From an uncultured Mailhella sp. (GTDB taxonomy: Bacteria; Desulfobacterota; Desulfovibrionia; Desulfovibrionales; Desulfovibrionaceae), in contig CAJTMS010000015.1 of NCBI GenBank assembly GCA_910577155.1, positions 1 through 34,096 on the forward strand: DNA of 34,096 bases. Direction: 5' to 3'. Under the pieces are notes generated by a model, which searched no databases, had not been told where the DNA came from, and was given only the letters and a program-made list of their open reading frames with translations. Position numbers and translations under genes: made by a program. How positions within the stretch are numbered: the first letter of the stretch is position 1; each line of letters starts with the position of its first letter. This document shows positions 15,825-23,363 of this stretch, piece after piece.

Positions 15825-17639
15825 ATGGCAAATTCAAATTTAGATCATATCAGAAATTTCTCCATTATTGCGCATATCGACCACGGCAAATCCACTTTGG
15901 CTGACAGAATTTTGGAATTTACCAATCTTGTCAGCGACCGTGAAAAAAAGGACCAATATCTGGATAATATGGATTTGGAACGGGAACGCGGCATTACGAT
16001 TAAAGCCCAGACTGTCCGTATTCCCTATACGGATAAGCACGGCAAAGAATATATTTTAAACCTCATCGATACGCCCGGACACGTGGATTTTAATTACGAA
16101 GTTTCCCGTTCCCTTGCTGCCTGTGACGGCTCTTTGCTGGTTGTTGATGCAACGCAGGGTGTGGAAGCGCAAACCCTTGCGAATGTTTACTTAGCCCTTG
16201 ACCACAACCATGAAATTATCCCTGTCCTCAATAAAATTGATTTGCCAAGTGCTGATGTGGAACGGGTTTCCCATGAAATTGAAGAAAGCATTGGACTTGA
16301 CTGTACTGACGCTGTGCCGGTTTCTGCAAAAACCGGACTTAATATTGATAAAGTCTTAGAAGCTATTGTTGAACGTCTGCCTGCTCCGAATGGGGATTTG
16401 GACTCGCCTTTAAAAGCTCTTATTTTTGACTCTTGGTATGATTCGTATCAAGGAATTGTCGTTCTTTTCAGAATTATGGACGGCAAAATCAAAAAAGGGG
16501 ATAAAATCCGCCTCATGGCAACCGGAAAAGAATACGAAGTTATCCGTTTAGGGGTCTTCTCTCCCACTTCCCGGGATATGAATGAACTGGGCGCAGGCGA
16601 AGTAGGCTTTTTATGCGGAAATATCAAGGAACTGGGCGATGCAAGAGTCGGCGATACCATTACCCTTGCCGCCAATCCTGCACAAGAACCAGTACCCGGC
16701 TTTAAAGACGTGCAGTCCATGGTTTTTTGCGGCTTGTATCCGACCGATTCCGCTGATTATGAAAACCTAAAAGTGGCTTTGGAAAAACTACAGCTAAACG
16801 ATGCGGCTTTTTCTTTTGAACCGGAAACATCACAGGCTCTGGGTTTTGGTTTTCGCTGCGGCTTTCTCGGACTTTTACACATGGAAATTATCCAAGAACG
16901 CCTCGAGCGGGAATTTCAGGTGGAACTCATTGCCACTGCTCCCTCTGTTATTTATAAAGTCCGCACCACAGACGGACAGGAACTTTCCATTGATAATCCT
17001 TCCAAGCTTCCGGACGCGGGGAAAATTGAAGTTCTCTATGAACCCTATGTTAAAATGGATATCCACGTTCCGCAGGAATACGTGGGCAATGTGTTTAAGC
17101 TTTGTGAAGAAAAACGCGGTATTCAAAAAAATATGGGCTATTTGACCTCTTCACGGGTTATTATTACCTATGAGCTTCCTTTTGCAGAAATTGTCTATGA
17201 TTTCTTTGACAGGCTCAAATCCGGCACAAAGGGCTATGCGTCCATGGATTATGAGCCCATTGATTACCGAGCTTCCAACCTTGTCAAGCTGGATATTATG
17301 TTAAACGGTGACCCTGTTGACGCACTGGCAGTTATTGTCCATCGGGATAAAGCCTATTATTATGGCAGAAATCTTGCTCTTAAGCTCAAACGCACCATTC
17401 CGCGGCAGCTTTTTGAAGTGGCTATTCAGGCTGCCATTGGACAAAAAATTATCGCCCGGGAAACAGTTTCCGCTTTCCGCAAAAACGTGACCGCAAAATG
17501 CTATGGCGGCGATATTACTCGTAAACGTAAACTTCTTGAAAAACAAAAAGAAGGCAAAAAACGCATGAAACGTATGGGCAATGTGGAACTGCCGCAGGAA
17601 GCATTTTTAGCAGCCCTTTCTGTGGATAATGAAAATTAA
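15825..17639 (+). CDS. lepA: Elongation factor 4 (LepA GTPase)
   Basis: LepA is a ribosome-bound GTPase related to EF-G that affects translation initiation and back-translocation. The 604-residue protein is full length. G-domain motifs are G1 AHIDHGKST, G3 DTPGHVDFNYE, G4 NKIDLPSAD and G5 VSAKTGLN. The LepA-specific C-terminal end reads YGGDITRKRKLLEKQKEGKK, then RMGNVELPQEAFLAAL. It starts five bases after the permease gene and shows no clear ribosome site, consistent with coupling. After it, about 256 bases lead to rpmI. Confidence 0.97.
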   Translation: MANSNLDHIRNFSIIAHIDHGKSTLADRILEFTNLVSDREKKDQYLDNMDLERERGITIKAQTVRIPYTDKHGKEYILNLIDTPGHVDFNYEVSRSLAACDGSLLVVDATQGVEAQTLANVYLALDHNHEIIPVLNKIDLPSADVERVSHEIEESIGLDCTDAVPVSAKTGLNIDKVLEAIVERLPAPNGDLDSPLKALIFDSWYDSYQGIVVLFRIMDGKIKKGDKIRLMATGKEYEVIRLGVFSPTSRDMNELGAGEVGFLCGNIKELGDARVGDTITLAANPAQEPVPGFKDVQSMVFCGLYPTDSADYENLKVALEKLQLNDAAFSFEPETSQALGFGFRCGFLGLLHMEIIQERLEREFQVELIATAPSVIYKVRTTDGQELSIDNPSKLPDAGKIEVLYEPYVKMDIHVPQEYVGNVFKLCEEKRGIQKNMGYLTSSRVIITYELPFAEIVYDFFDRLKSGTKGYASMDYEPIDYRASNLVKLDIMLNGDPVDALAVIVHRDKAYYYGRNLALKLKRTIPRQLFEVAIQAAIGQKIIARETVSAFRKNVTAKCYGGDITRKRKLLEKQKEGKKRMKRMGNVELPQEAFLAALSVDNEN

Positions 17640-17895
17640 TTGCTTTGCAGTATTATCCGGTTATTTTTTTTGCAAGATATAAGGGTAACAGATTCTAAAC
17701 CTTCATTTTTCTTTTCATGGGGAACCAAGTTCCCTCATCCCTCCGCAGCCCTTGTTTTTCTTTCAGAAAAACAAAAAAATAATTAAATTTTGATATTTTT
17801 TGCTTGCTTTTAATTTAAAAAAATGCAAAATAACTTTCTCAACATTGTAACCATGCAATTTTTATTGCAGAGGAATTAAGGAAAGGAGAGAACTC
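17640..17895 (+). other. Spacer and leader before rpmI-rplT
   Basis: No gene is seen here. Hairpins are ATGGGGAAC with GTTCCC and CAT (17717-17738, one bulge), GTTTTTCT with AGAAAAAC (17754-17772), and TGCAAT with ATTGCA around TTTT (17854-17869) just before the rpmI ribosome site. A weak promoter candidate has TTGCTT at 17804-17809 and CAAAAT at 17826-17831. infC, which often precedes rpmI, is absent. L20 controls this operon through its leader in some bacteria; I cannot tell whether these stems serve that role. Confidence 0.35.
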
Positions 17896-18093
17896 ATGCC
17901 TAAAATGAAAACGAGTCGCTCTGCCGCAAAGCGTTTCAGCGTGACCGGAAGCGGTAAAATCCGCCGCCGCCGCCAAGGCTTACGTCACATTTTAACAAAG
18001 AAATGTGCAAAACGCCGCATGCTTTTAGGTCAAGGAGCATTAGTTGACAAAACAAATGCAAAGGCTGTCCGCCGTCTTATGCCTTATGCATAA
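17896..18093 (+). CDS. rpmI: 50S ribosomal protein L35
   Basis: L35 is a small basic large-subunit protein. The 65 residues match the family: PKMKTSRSAAKRFSVTGSGK, then RRRQGLRHILTKK and a C-terminal VDKTNAKAVRRLMPYA. AAGGAGAG lies before the ATG. rplT follows after 93 bases, the standard order, but infC is missing upstream. Confidence 0.96.
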   Translation: MPKMKTSRSAAKRFSVTGSGKIRRRRQGLRHILTKKCAKRRMLLGQGALVDKTNAKAVRRLMPYA

Positions 18094-18132
18094 TATGGCG
18101 GTGTTATTGAATTTATTGTAACATATTTAAAC

Positions 18133-18180
18133 ACTTCACTGGCTTATAACGATCTCCGCCTCGTGAAGTTTGACTGGAGG
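18133..18180 (+). promoter_or_regulatory. Hairpin overlapping the approach to the rplT ribosome site
   Basis: ACTTCAC and GGC (18133-18139, 18141-18143) pair with GCC and GTGAAGT (18158-18160, 18163-18169). As an alternative, CCTC at 18159-18162 can pair with GAGG at 18177-18180, the rplT ribosome site. Two exclusive folds could gate rplT translation. This is a reading of complementarity only. Confidence 0.45.
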
Positions 18181-18186
18181 TTTTCC

Positions 18187-18540
18187 ATGCGTGTAAAGAG
18201 AGGTCTTGCTAGTCATCGCAGACATAAAAAATATTTAGATTTAGCAAAAGGTTTCCGTGGCGGACGCAGCCGTTTGTACCGCACTGCCCGTGAAGCTGTT
18301 GAACGTTCATTAGTCTATTCTTATCACGGACGTAAACTCCGTAAACGTGATTTCCGTAAACTTTGGATTATGCGTATTAACGCTGGTGCACGTTTAAACG
18401 GTCTTTCCTATTCACGTTTTATGCACGGCTTAGAACTTGCCGGTGTTGTTATCAACCGCAAAATGCTTGCCGATTTAGCTGTACGTGAAAAATCAGACTT
18501 TGCTTCTTTAGTGGAATTAGCGAAAGCTAAACTTGCTTAA
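18187..18540 (+). CDS. rplT: 50S ribosomal protein L20
   Basis: L20 is an early-binding assembly protein of the large subunit and a known autoregulator of its operon. The protein has 117 residues, the family length, with RVKRGLASHRRHKKYLDLAK at the start, GFRGGRSRLYRTAREAVERS, and LWIMRINAGARLNGLSYSRF. An upstream in-frame ATG at 18163 would add eight residues. The ATG at 18187 is right because GGAGG precedes it and L20 begins MRVKRG. A terminator-like hairpin separates it from pheS. Confidence 0.97.
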   Translation: MRVKRGLASHRRHKKYLDLAKGFRGGRSRLYRTAREAVERSLVYSYHGRKLRKRDFRKLWIMRINAGARLNGLSYSRFMHGLELAGVVINRKMLADLAVREKSDFASLVELAKAKLA

Positions 18541-18565
18541 TCTCCCACACTTAATGCAATGTTTC

Positions 18566-18605
18566 AGGTAGGGTAAGCTCTTGCTTATTCTGCCTTTTTT
18601 TCATT
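18566..18605 (+). terminator. Terminator or attenuator between rplT and pheS
   Basis: A 13-pair stem (18566-18578 with 18583-18595, including three G-T pairs) around TCTT is followed by seven T. It would end most rpmI-rplT transcripts, with readthrough supplying pheST. I see no phenylalanine-rich leader peptide. Confidence 0.75.
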
Positions 18606-18639
18606 TTTATCCCAAAAATTTATCAGACGAGAGTTTATA

Positions 18640-19686
18640 ATGGATATTCAAAGTCAACTTGATAACCTCGCAAGTGAATTAGAAAAAGCACTGCAAACAA
18701 TTAATTCCTTACAGGATCTTGAAGCACAACGGGTTAATTTCCTTGGCAGAAAAGGACATTTGGCACAAATTATGTCCCGCCTGCCGGAACTTGATCCTTC
18801 CGAACGCCCAGCCTTTGGTCAGGCTGCCAACGCTGTTAAGAACAAACTGACAAACATGCTGGAAGAACGCAAAATTTCTTTGGAACAGGAAAAAGAAGCA
18901 TCCCTTCTTGCAAGCTTTGACGCAACTATCCCCGGCAGAAAACCTTGGCAGGGCTCCCTGCACCCCATTACCCGCGCCATGCAGGATGTCACTTCTGTGT
19001 TCCAAAACATGGGTTATCAAATTGTTTCAGGTCCGGAAGTTGATACCGATTTCCACTGCTTTGAAGCTCTCAATATGCCTCCGGAACATCCTGCCCGCGA
19101 TATGCAGGATACCCTCTATATTCAGGATAAAGTCGTTCTGCGTACGCACACTTCCACCATGCAGATTAGAACCATGCTCAAAAATAAACCGCCCCTTGCC
19201 ATTATTGCTCCCGGGAAGGTATACCGCCGAGACTCTGACCTGACCCATACTCCCATGTTTCACCAAATTGAAGGTCTTGTGGTGGATAAGCACATTACCA
19301 TGGCGGATTTGCGCGGTACCCTGACAGCCTTTTTGCAATCAGTTTTCGGCAAACAAACCAAAGTACGTTTTCGTCCCAGCTTTTTTCCGTTCACAGAACC
19401 CAGTGTTGAAGTCGATATGAGCTGCACACAATGCGGCGGCAAAGGGCATTTAGCTGACGGCAGTCCTTGCCGTATTTGCAAAACAACGGGCTGGCTTGAA
19501 ATTTTAGGTGCAGGCATGGTTGATCCTGCTGTTTTTGAATCAGTCGGCTATGACCCCGGCGAAGTCACCGGTTTTGCTTTTGGACTTGGGGTTGAGCGCA
19601 TTGCCATGCTCAAATATGGCATTACCGATTTACGTATTAATTTTGAAAATGATATGAGATATTTATCCCAATTCACGGGTGCATAA
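18640..19686 (+). CDS. pheS: Phenylalanine-tRNA ligase, alpha subunit
   Basis: PheS carries the catalytic core of the alpha2-beta2 synthetase. The 348-residue chain has an N-terminal coiled-coil tRNA-binding arm (about 1-90). Class II motif 1 lies in HPITRAMQDVTSVFQNMGY, motif 2 in LRTHTSTMQIRTM with KVYRRDSDLTHTPMFHQIEG, and motif 3 in GFAFGLGVERIAMLKYGI. A four-cysteine insert (CTQCGGKGHL, PCRICKTTGW) resembles a zinc ribbon and occurs in many bacterial PheS. GAGAG precedes the ATG. pheT begins 25 bases after its stop. Confidence 0.97.
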   Translation: MDIQSQLDNLASELEKALQTINSLQDLEAQRVNFLGRKGHLAQIMSRLPELDPSERPAFGQAANAVKNKLTNMLEERKISLEQEKEASLLASFDATIPGRKPWQGSLHPITRAMQDVTSVFQNMGYQIVSGPEVDTDFHCFEALNMPPEHPARDMQDTLYIQDKVVLRTHTSTMQIRTMLKNKPPLAIIAPGKVYRRDSDLTHTPMFHQIEGLVVDKHITMADLRGTLTAFLQSVFGKQTKVRFRPSFFPFTEPSVEVDMSCTQCGGKGHLADGSPCRICKTTGWLEILGAGMVDPAVFESVGYDPGEVTGFAFGLGVERIAMLKYGITDLRINFENDMRYLSQFTGA

Positions 19687-19711
19687 TCTCTTTTAATATA
19701 AGGAACTTGCT

Positions 19712-22132
19712 ATGTTATTGAGTTTGAATTGGCTTCGTGAATTTGTGCCGTATAAAGGTACTGCGGAAGAACTTGGCGATCATCTTACCATGCTTGGGCT
19801 GGAAGTGGAAGAAATTGTCCATCCTTTCCATGAAATCAGAGAAATGATACTGGGACGCGTTCTGACTTGTGAAGATCACCCTGATTCTGACCATTTGCAC
19901 GTCTGCACTGTGGATTTGGGAACTGAAGAACCGGCAACCATTGTTTGCGGTGCACCGAACGTGGCAAAAGGGCAGCTTGTTGTTGTCGCCCCTGTTGGCT
20001 CCACCATGCCCGGCGGATTCCAAATCAAAAAAGCAAAACTTCGCGGTGTCCCCTCCCATGGAATGATTTGCTCTGAACGGGAAATGGGGCTGAGCGAAGA
20101 TCATTCCGGTATTCTTGTTCTTCCGGAAACAGACAGACACGGCAATCCTTTTAAAACAGGAACAAGCTTTGTAGAAGCCATGGAAATGGATACCGAAGTT
20201 TTGGATATCAGCATTACCCCGAACCGTGCCGACTGTCTTTCCGTTCTTGGCATTGCCCGCATGGTTGCTGCAAGCTATAAGCTTCCTTTAACATTGCCGC
20301 AAATTGAGCTTGCAGAACAGGGAGCAGACTGTTCCCATGAATATCCTATTGAGATTAAAGACACAGATTTTTGTCCCTGCTATTCCGGACGTGTCATTGA
20401 AAACTGTATTACGGAAAAATCTCCTTATTGGATCCGTTATCGTCTGGTAGCTGTGGGACTTCGCCCTATTTCCAATCTTGTTGACATTACCAACTATATT
20501 CTCATGGAACTCGGTCAGCCTTTGCACGCCTTTGACGCTGAAACGCTGAAAGGCAGCAAAATCATTGTCCAATCAGCAAAAGAAGAACAGAAATTTACCA
20601 CCCTTGACGGACAGGAACGCACACTCAAAGAAAGTGACGGGCTTATTTGTGACGCAGAAAATGCCATTGCCCTCGCCGGAGTTATGGGCGGACTTGCCAC
20701 AGAAATTTCCGATACAAGTAAAAAAGTTTTCCTTGAATGTGCGTTGTTCAAACCTGCACGCATACGCCGAACTGCCCGCCGTCTGGGTCTTAGCTCGGAT
20801 TCAAGCTACCGTTACGAACGGGGCGTAGATCAGGAAGGCATGGCATTTGCCCTCGATAGAGCAGCCTATCTTATGCAAATCTATGCAAAAGGGACTGTTC
20901 GCAAAGGAATTTGTAAATCTGAACCAAAACCATTCAGTCCTGTAAAAATTATTTTCCGCCCGAGCCGTCCGGAATTTGTGCTTGGTGTGCCTGTCAGCGA
21001 AGAATTTTGTGAAAAAACCTTGCTTGCCCTTGACTGTAAAATTGAAAAAACAAGCAAAGACACATGGACTGTTTACGCTCCCGGACGCCGTTATGATTTG
21101 ACCCGGGAAGCAGATTTGGTAGAAGAAATTGCTATTTTCAACGGCATTGACAATATGCCTGCAACACTGCCGAAACTTTCCCAGACCCTTGATACATGCG
21201 GTGACCCTGAAGGACGTCACCATTTTATCATGCGGGCAAAAAATTTCCTTGCCGGTCTTGGTATGAACGAAGCCATTAACTACAGCTTTGTCGGCAATAA
21301 GGATTTGGATACTCTCAATCTTCCTCAGGAAGACAGGGTTAACATTATCAATCCTCTCAGTGCTGAGCAGGATGTGCTCCGAACCCACCTTGCTGCGGGC
21401 ATTTTACAAAGCGTTCGCCAAAATATTGCCCATGGTGCAAACGGACTGCGTCTTTTTGAAATTGCCCACACGTTCCATAAGGACAGCCAAAGCGAAACAA
21501 CAGTAAAAGAACGCCTGCACCTTATTTTTGCCTTGTACGGCAACAGATATGATGATGCGTGGAGGAACGGCGAAGAAGAAGTTGATTATGCGGATCTTCG
21601 CGGTTTTGTTGACCATTTCATTGCTGATTTTCTGCACATTGACGCCATGCAGGTACAAAAATGTGCCTCTCACCCTTACCTTAGCCCTGCTGTGGAACTT
21701 TCCGCTGCACAAGGACAAGTCATTGGCGTCATGGGACGCGTACAAAAAAATATTGCAGATGAATATTATGCGAAAAAGCCTGTTTGGATTGCAGATTTGG
21801 AACTTGATACGCTGGAAGAGCTCAGCCTTGGCAGGAAACCCGGCTTTACGCCGCTTGCCGTTTATCCTGCTGTGCGCCGTGATATCACCTTTATTTGCCC
21901 GCAAGACATGCCAATTAAGACTGTTCTTGACGCAATTTACCAAAATAAAGGCAAATTCTTCACCGAGGCAGAGCTCCGAGACTTGTATATCCCCAAGGAC
22001 AGCAGCGAACGCAACCTGACTTTCCGCCTCACCTTCCAATCCCCGGATAAAACACTGGAAGATAAAGAAGTGGATAAGGAAAGAGAAAAAATCACCCAAG
22101 CAGTTATCAAAACTCTTGGTATCAGAATGTAA
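19712..22132 (+). CDS. pheT: Phenylalanine-tRNA ligase, beta subunit
   Basis: PheT is the larger subunit, needed for tRNA binding and for editing of mischarged tyrosine. The 806 residues follow the full-length order: an N-terminal tRNA-binding OB domain (about 40-150, with CTVDLGTEEPATIVCGAPNV), B3/B4 editing domain (about 210-390), B5 domain (about 400-475), catalytic-like core, and a C-terminal anticodon-binding FDX-ACB domain (about 715-806, with YPAVRRDITFICP). Nothing appears truncated. AAGGAA lies before the ATG. A strong terminator closes the operon. Confidence 0.97.
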   Translation: MLLSLNWLREFVPYKGTAEELGDHLTMLGLEVEEIVHPFHEIREMILGRVLTCEDHPDSDHLHVCTVDLGTEEPATIVCGAPNVAKGQLVVVAPVGSTMPGGFQIKKAKLRGVPSHGMICSEREMGLSEDHSGILVLPETDRHGNPFKTGTSFVEAMEMDTEVLDISITPNRADCLSVLGIARMVAASYKLPLTLPQIELAEQGADCSHEYPIEIKDTDFCPCYSGRVIENCITEKSPYWIRYRLVAVGLRPISNLVDITNYILMELGQPLHAFDAETLKGSKIIVQSAKEEQKFTTLDGQERTLKESDGLICDAENAIALAGVMGGLATEISDTSKKVFLECALFKPARIRRTARRLGLSSDSSYRYERGVDQEGMAFALDRAAYLMQIYAKGTVRKGICKSEPKPFSPVKIIFRPSRPEFVLGVPVSEEFCEKTLLALDCKIEKTSKDTWTVYAPGRRYDLTREADLVEEIAIFNGIDNMPATLPKLSQTLDTCGDPEGRHHFIMRAKNFLAGLGMNEAINYSFVGNKDLDTLNLPQEDRVNIINPLSAEQDVLRTHLAAGILQSVRQNIAHGANGLRLFEIAHTFHKDSQSETTVKERLHLIFALYGNRYDDAWRNGEEEVDYADLRGFVDHFIADFLHIDAMQVQKCASHPYLSPAVELSAAQGQVIGVMGRVQKNIADEYYAKKPVWIADLELDTLEELSLGRKPGFTPLAVYPAVRRDITFICPQDMPIKTVLDAIYQNKGKFFTEAELRDLYIPKDSSERNLTFRLTFQSPDKTLEDKEVDKEREKITQAVIKTLGIRM

Positions 22133-22177
22133 ATTCCTTACACAAACGAATTAACTTCTAAAAAAAAAACATATCAC

Positions 22178-22211
22178 AAAACAGCAAGCATTTTTGTTTG
22201 CTGTTTTTTTA
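22178..22211 (+). terminator. Rho-independent terminator after pheT
   Basis: AAAACAGCAA (22178-22187) pairs with TTGCTGTTTT (22198-22207), followed by more T. Confidence 0.88.
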
Positions 22212-22241
22212 TTTTAAAAACTTGCAGAAAACCCCTTAAAT

Positions 22242-22275
22242 TTTACTGGTAAATATTAAAAAAATAAGATAAAAT
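22242..22275 (+). promoter_or_regulatory. Dyad and possible promoter before merR
   Basis: TTTAC-TG-GTAAA (22242-22253) is a perfect inverted repeat 50 bases before the merR start. TTTACT (22242-22247) with TAAGAT (22265-22270) at 17 bases, or the adjacent TAAAAT (22270-22275), could form the promoter. A dyad over the -35 region suits self-regulation, but the promoter match is weak. Confidence 0.35.
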
Positions 22276-22302
22276 AAAAGCAATAAAACAAAAGGAAATT
22301 TT

Positions 22303-22686
22303 ATGGCGTCACGAGTTTACAGAATTGGCGAAGCCGCTAAAATTCTCAATGTAAAAACGAGTGTTTTACGCTTTTGGGAATCAGAATTTTCTCAAATCCG
22401 CCCCAAAAGGACAGAAACAGGGCAGCGCTATTATTCTGAAAAAGACATGCAAATTTTAAAAAAAATCCATACCTTGCTTTATCAGGAAGGCATGACAATC
22501 AATGGAGCAAAAAGAACATTAAAAGGCTCCGCTGCTCCCCTTGCCAACGAAATTACCCTGCCCTTAGAACAAAATACGCTGCTTGCTGAAGAATATCCTC
22601 TTGAAAACAATTCCACGTACAAAGAAACACTCCATGAAGTATTTTGTGAATTAAAACAATTACATAATCTTTTAGAAACAAAATAA
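22303..22686 (+). CDS. MerR-family transcriptional regulator
   Basis: The 127-residue protein has an N-terminal winged helix-turn-helix: VYRIGEAAKILNVKTSVLRF, WESEFSQIRPKRTETGQRYY, and SEKDMQILKKIHTLLYQEGM. Only about 50 residues follow; they lack cysteines that would bind metal, so it resembles the short MerR-like regulators rather than metal sensors. AAAGGAAA precedes the ATG. rpe starts 10 bases after its stop, so it heads the rpe-tkt-pgk cluster. The same position after pheT is familiar in Desulfovibrio relatives. A role in controlling its own cluster is plausible but inferred. Confidence 0.88.
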   Translation: MASRVYRIGEAAKILNVKTSVLRFWESEFSQIRPKRTETGQRYYSEKDMQILKKIHTLLYQEGMTINGAKRTLKGSAAPLANEITLPLEQNTLLAEEYPLENNSTYKETLHEVFCELKQLHNLLETK

Positions 22687-22696
22687 TGAGAAAACT

Positions 22697-23341
22697 ATGA
22701 TAGTATCTCCTTCCTTGCTTTCAGCTGATTTCGGAAATCTTGAACAAGTACTTGGTGACCTTGAAAAAGCAGGACTATCTTGGGTCCACTGGGATGTTAT
22801 GGACGGGCTCTTTGTCCCTAACATTACCTTTGGACAGCATGTCATTAAACTGCTCCGTCCAAAATCCAAACTTTACTTTGATGTACATTTAATGATTGAA
22901 AAACCTGAACGCTATTTGGAAGATTTTAAAAAAGCAGGAGCGGATATGCTGGTTATCCATGCAGAAGCAACCCGGCATATTCAGCGCACACTTGCGGAAA
23001 TCCACCGTCTTGGCATGCAGGCAGGACTTGCCTTAAATCCTGCTACTCCCCTTCATGTCTGTGAATATGTGCTTGATGATGTGGATATGATTTTACTGAT
23101 GAGTGTGAACCCCGGTTTTGGCGGACAAAGTTTTCTCCCCGCTACCTATGAAAAAATCCGCAGTCTCCGCAAAATGCTGGGCAGCCGAAAATGCCATATT
23201 CAAATTGACGGCGGGGTATGCCCTGAAAACACAAAAGAACTTTGCAGAGCCGGGGCTGACGTCCTCGTTTCCGGCTCCGCTTTTTTTGCGTATCCTCCTT
23301 TTGATGAACGCCACAAGGCTTTTCAAAAGGAAGCAATATAA
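22697..23341 (+). CDS. rpe: Ribulose-phosphate 3-epimerase
   Basis: Rpe interconverts ribulose 5-phosphate and xylulose 5-phosphate in the pentose phosphate pathway. The 214-residue TIM barrel begins with SPSLLSADFGNL. It has metal ligands in HWDVMDGLFVPN (H31, D33) and DVHLMIEKP (H64), the loop MSVNPGFGGQSF, the catalytic aspartate in IQIDGGV, and the phosphate site in GADVLVSGSAFF. The length is normal. It lies between merR (10 bases) and tkt (22 bases), next to the enzyme that uses its product. Confidence 0.95.
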   Translation: MIVSPSLLSADFGNLEQVLGDLEKAGLSWVHWDVMDGLFVPNITFGQHVIKLLRPKSKLYFDVHLMIEKPERYLEDFKKAGADMLVIHAEATRHIQRTLAEIHRLGMQAGLALNPATPLHVCEYVLDDVDMILLMSVNPGFGGQSFLPATYEKIRSLRKMLGSRKCHIQIDGGVCPENTKELCRAGADVLVSGSAFFAYPPFDERHKAFQKEAI

Positions 23342-23363
23342 ATTAACTTGATAAGGAATTACC

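Noticed and set aside
20801..21388. Long minus-strand frames opposite pheT (also 21404-22099) and opposite pnp (11242-11790)
   Set aside because: These are shadows of strongly conserved genes on the other strand, with unlikely compositions and no start signals.
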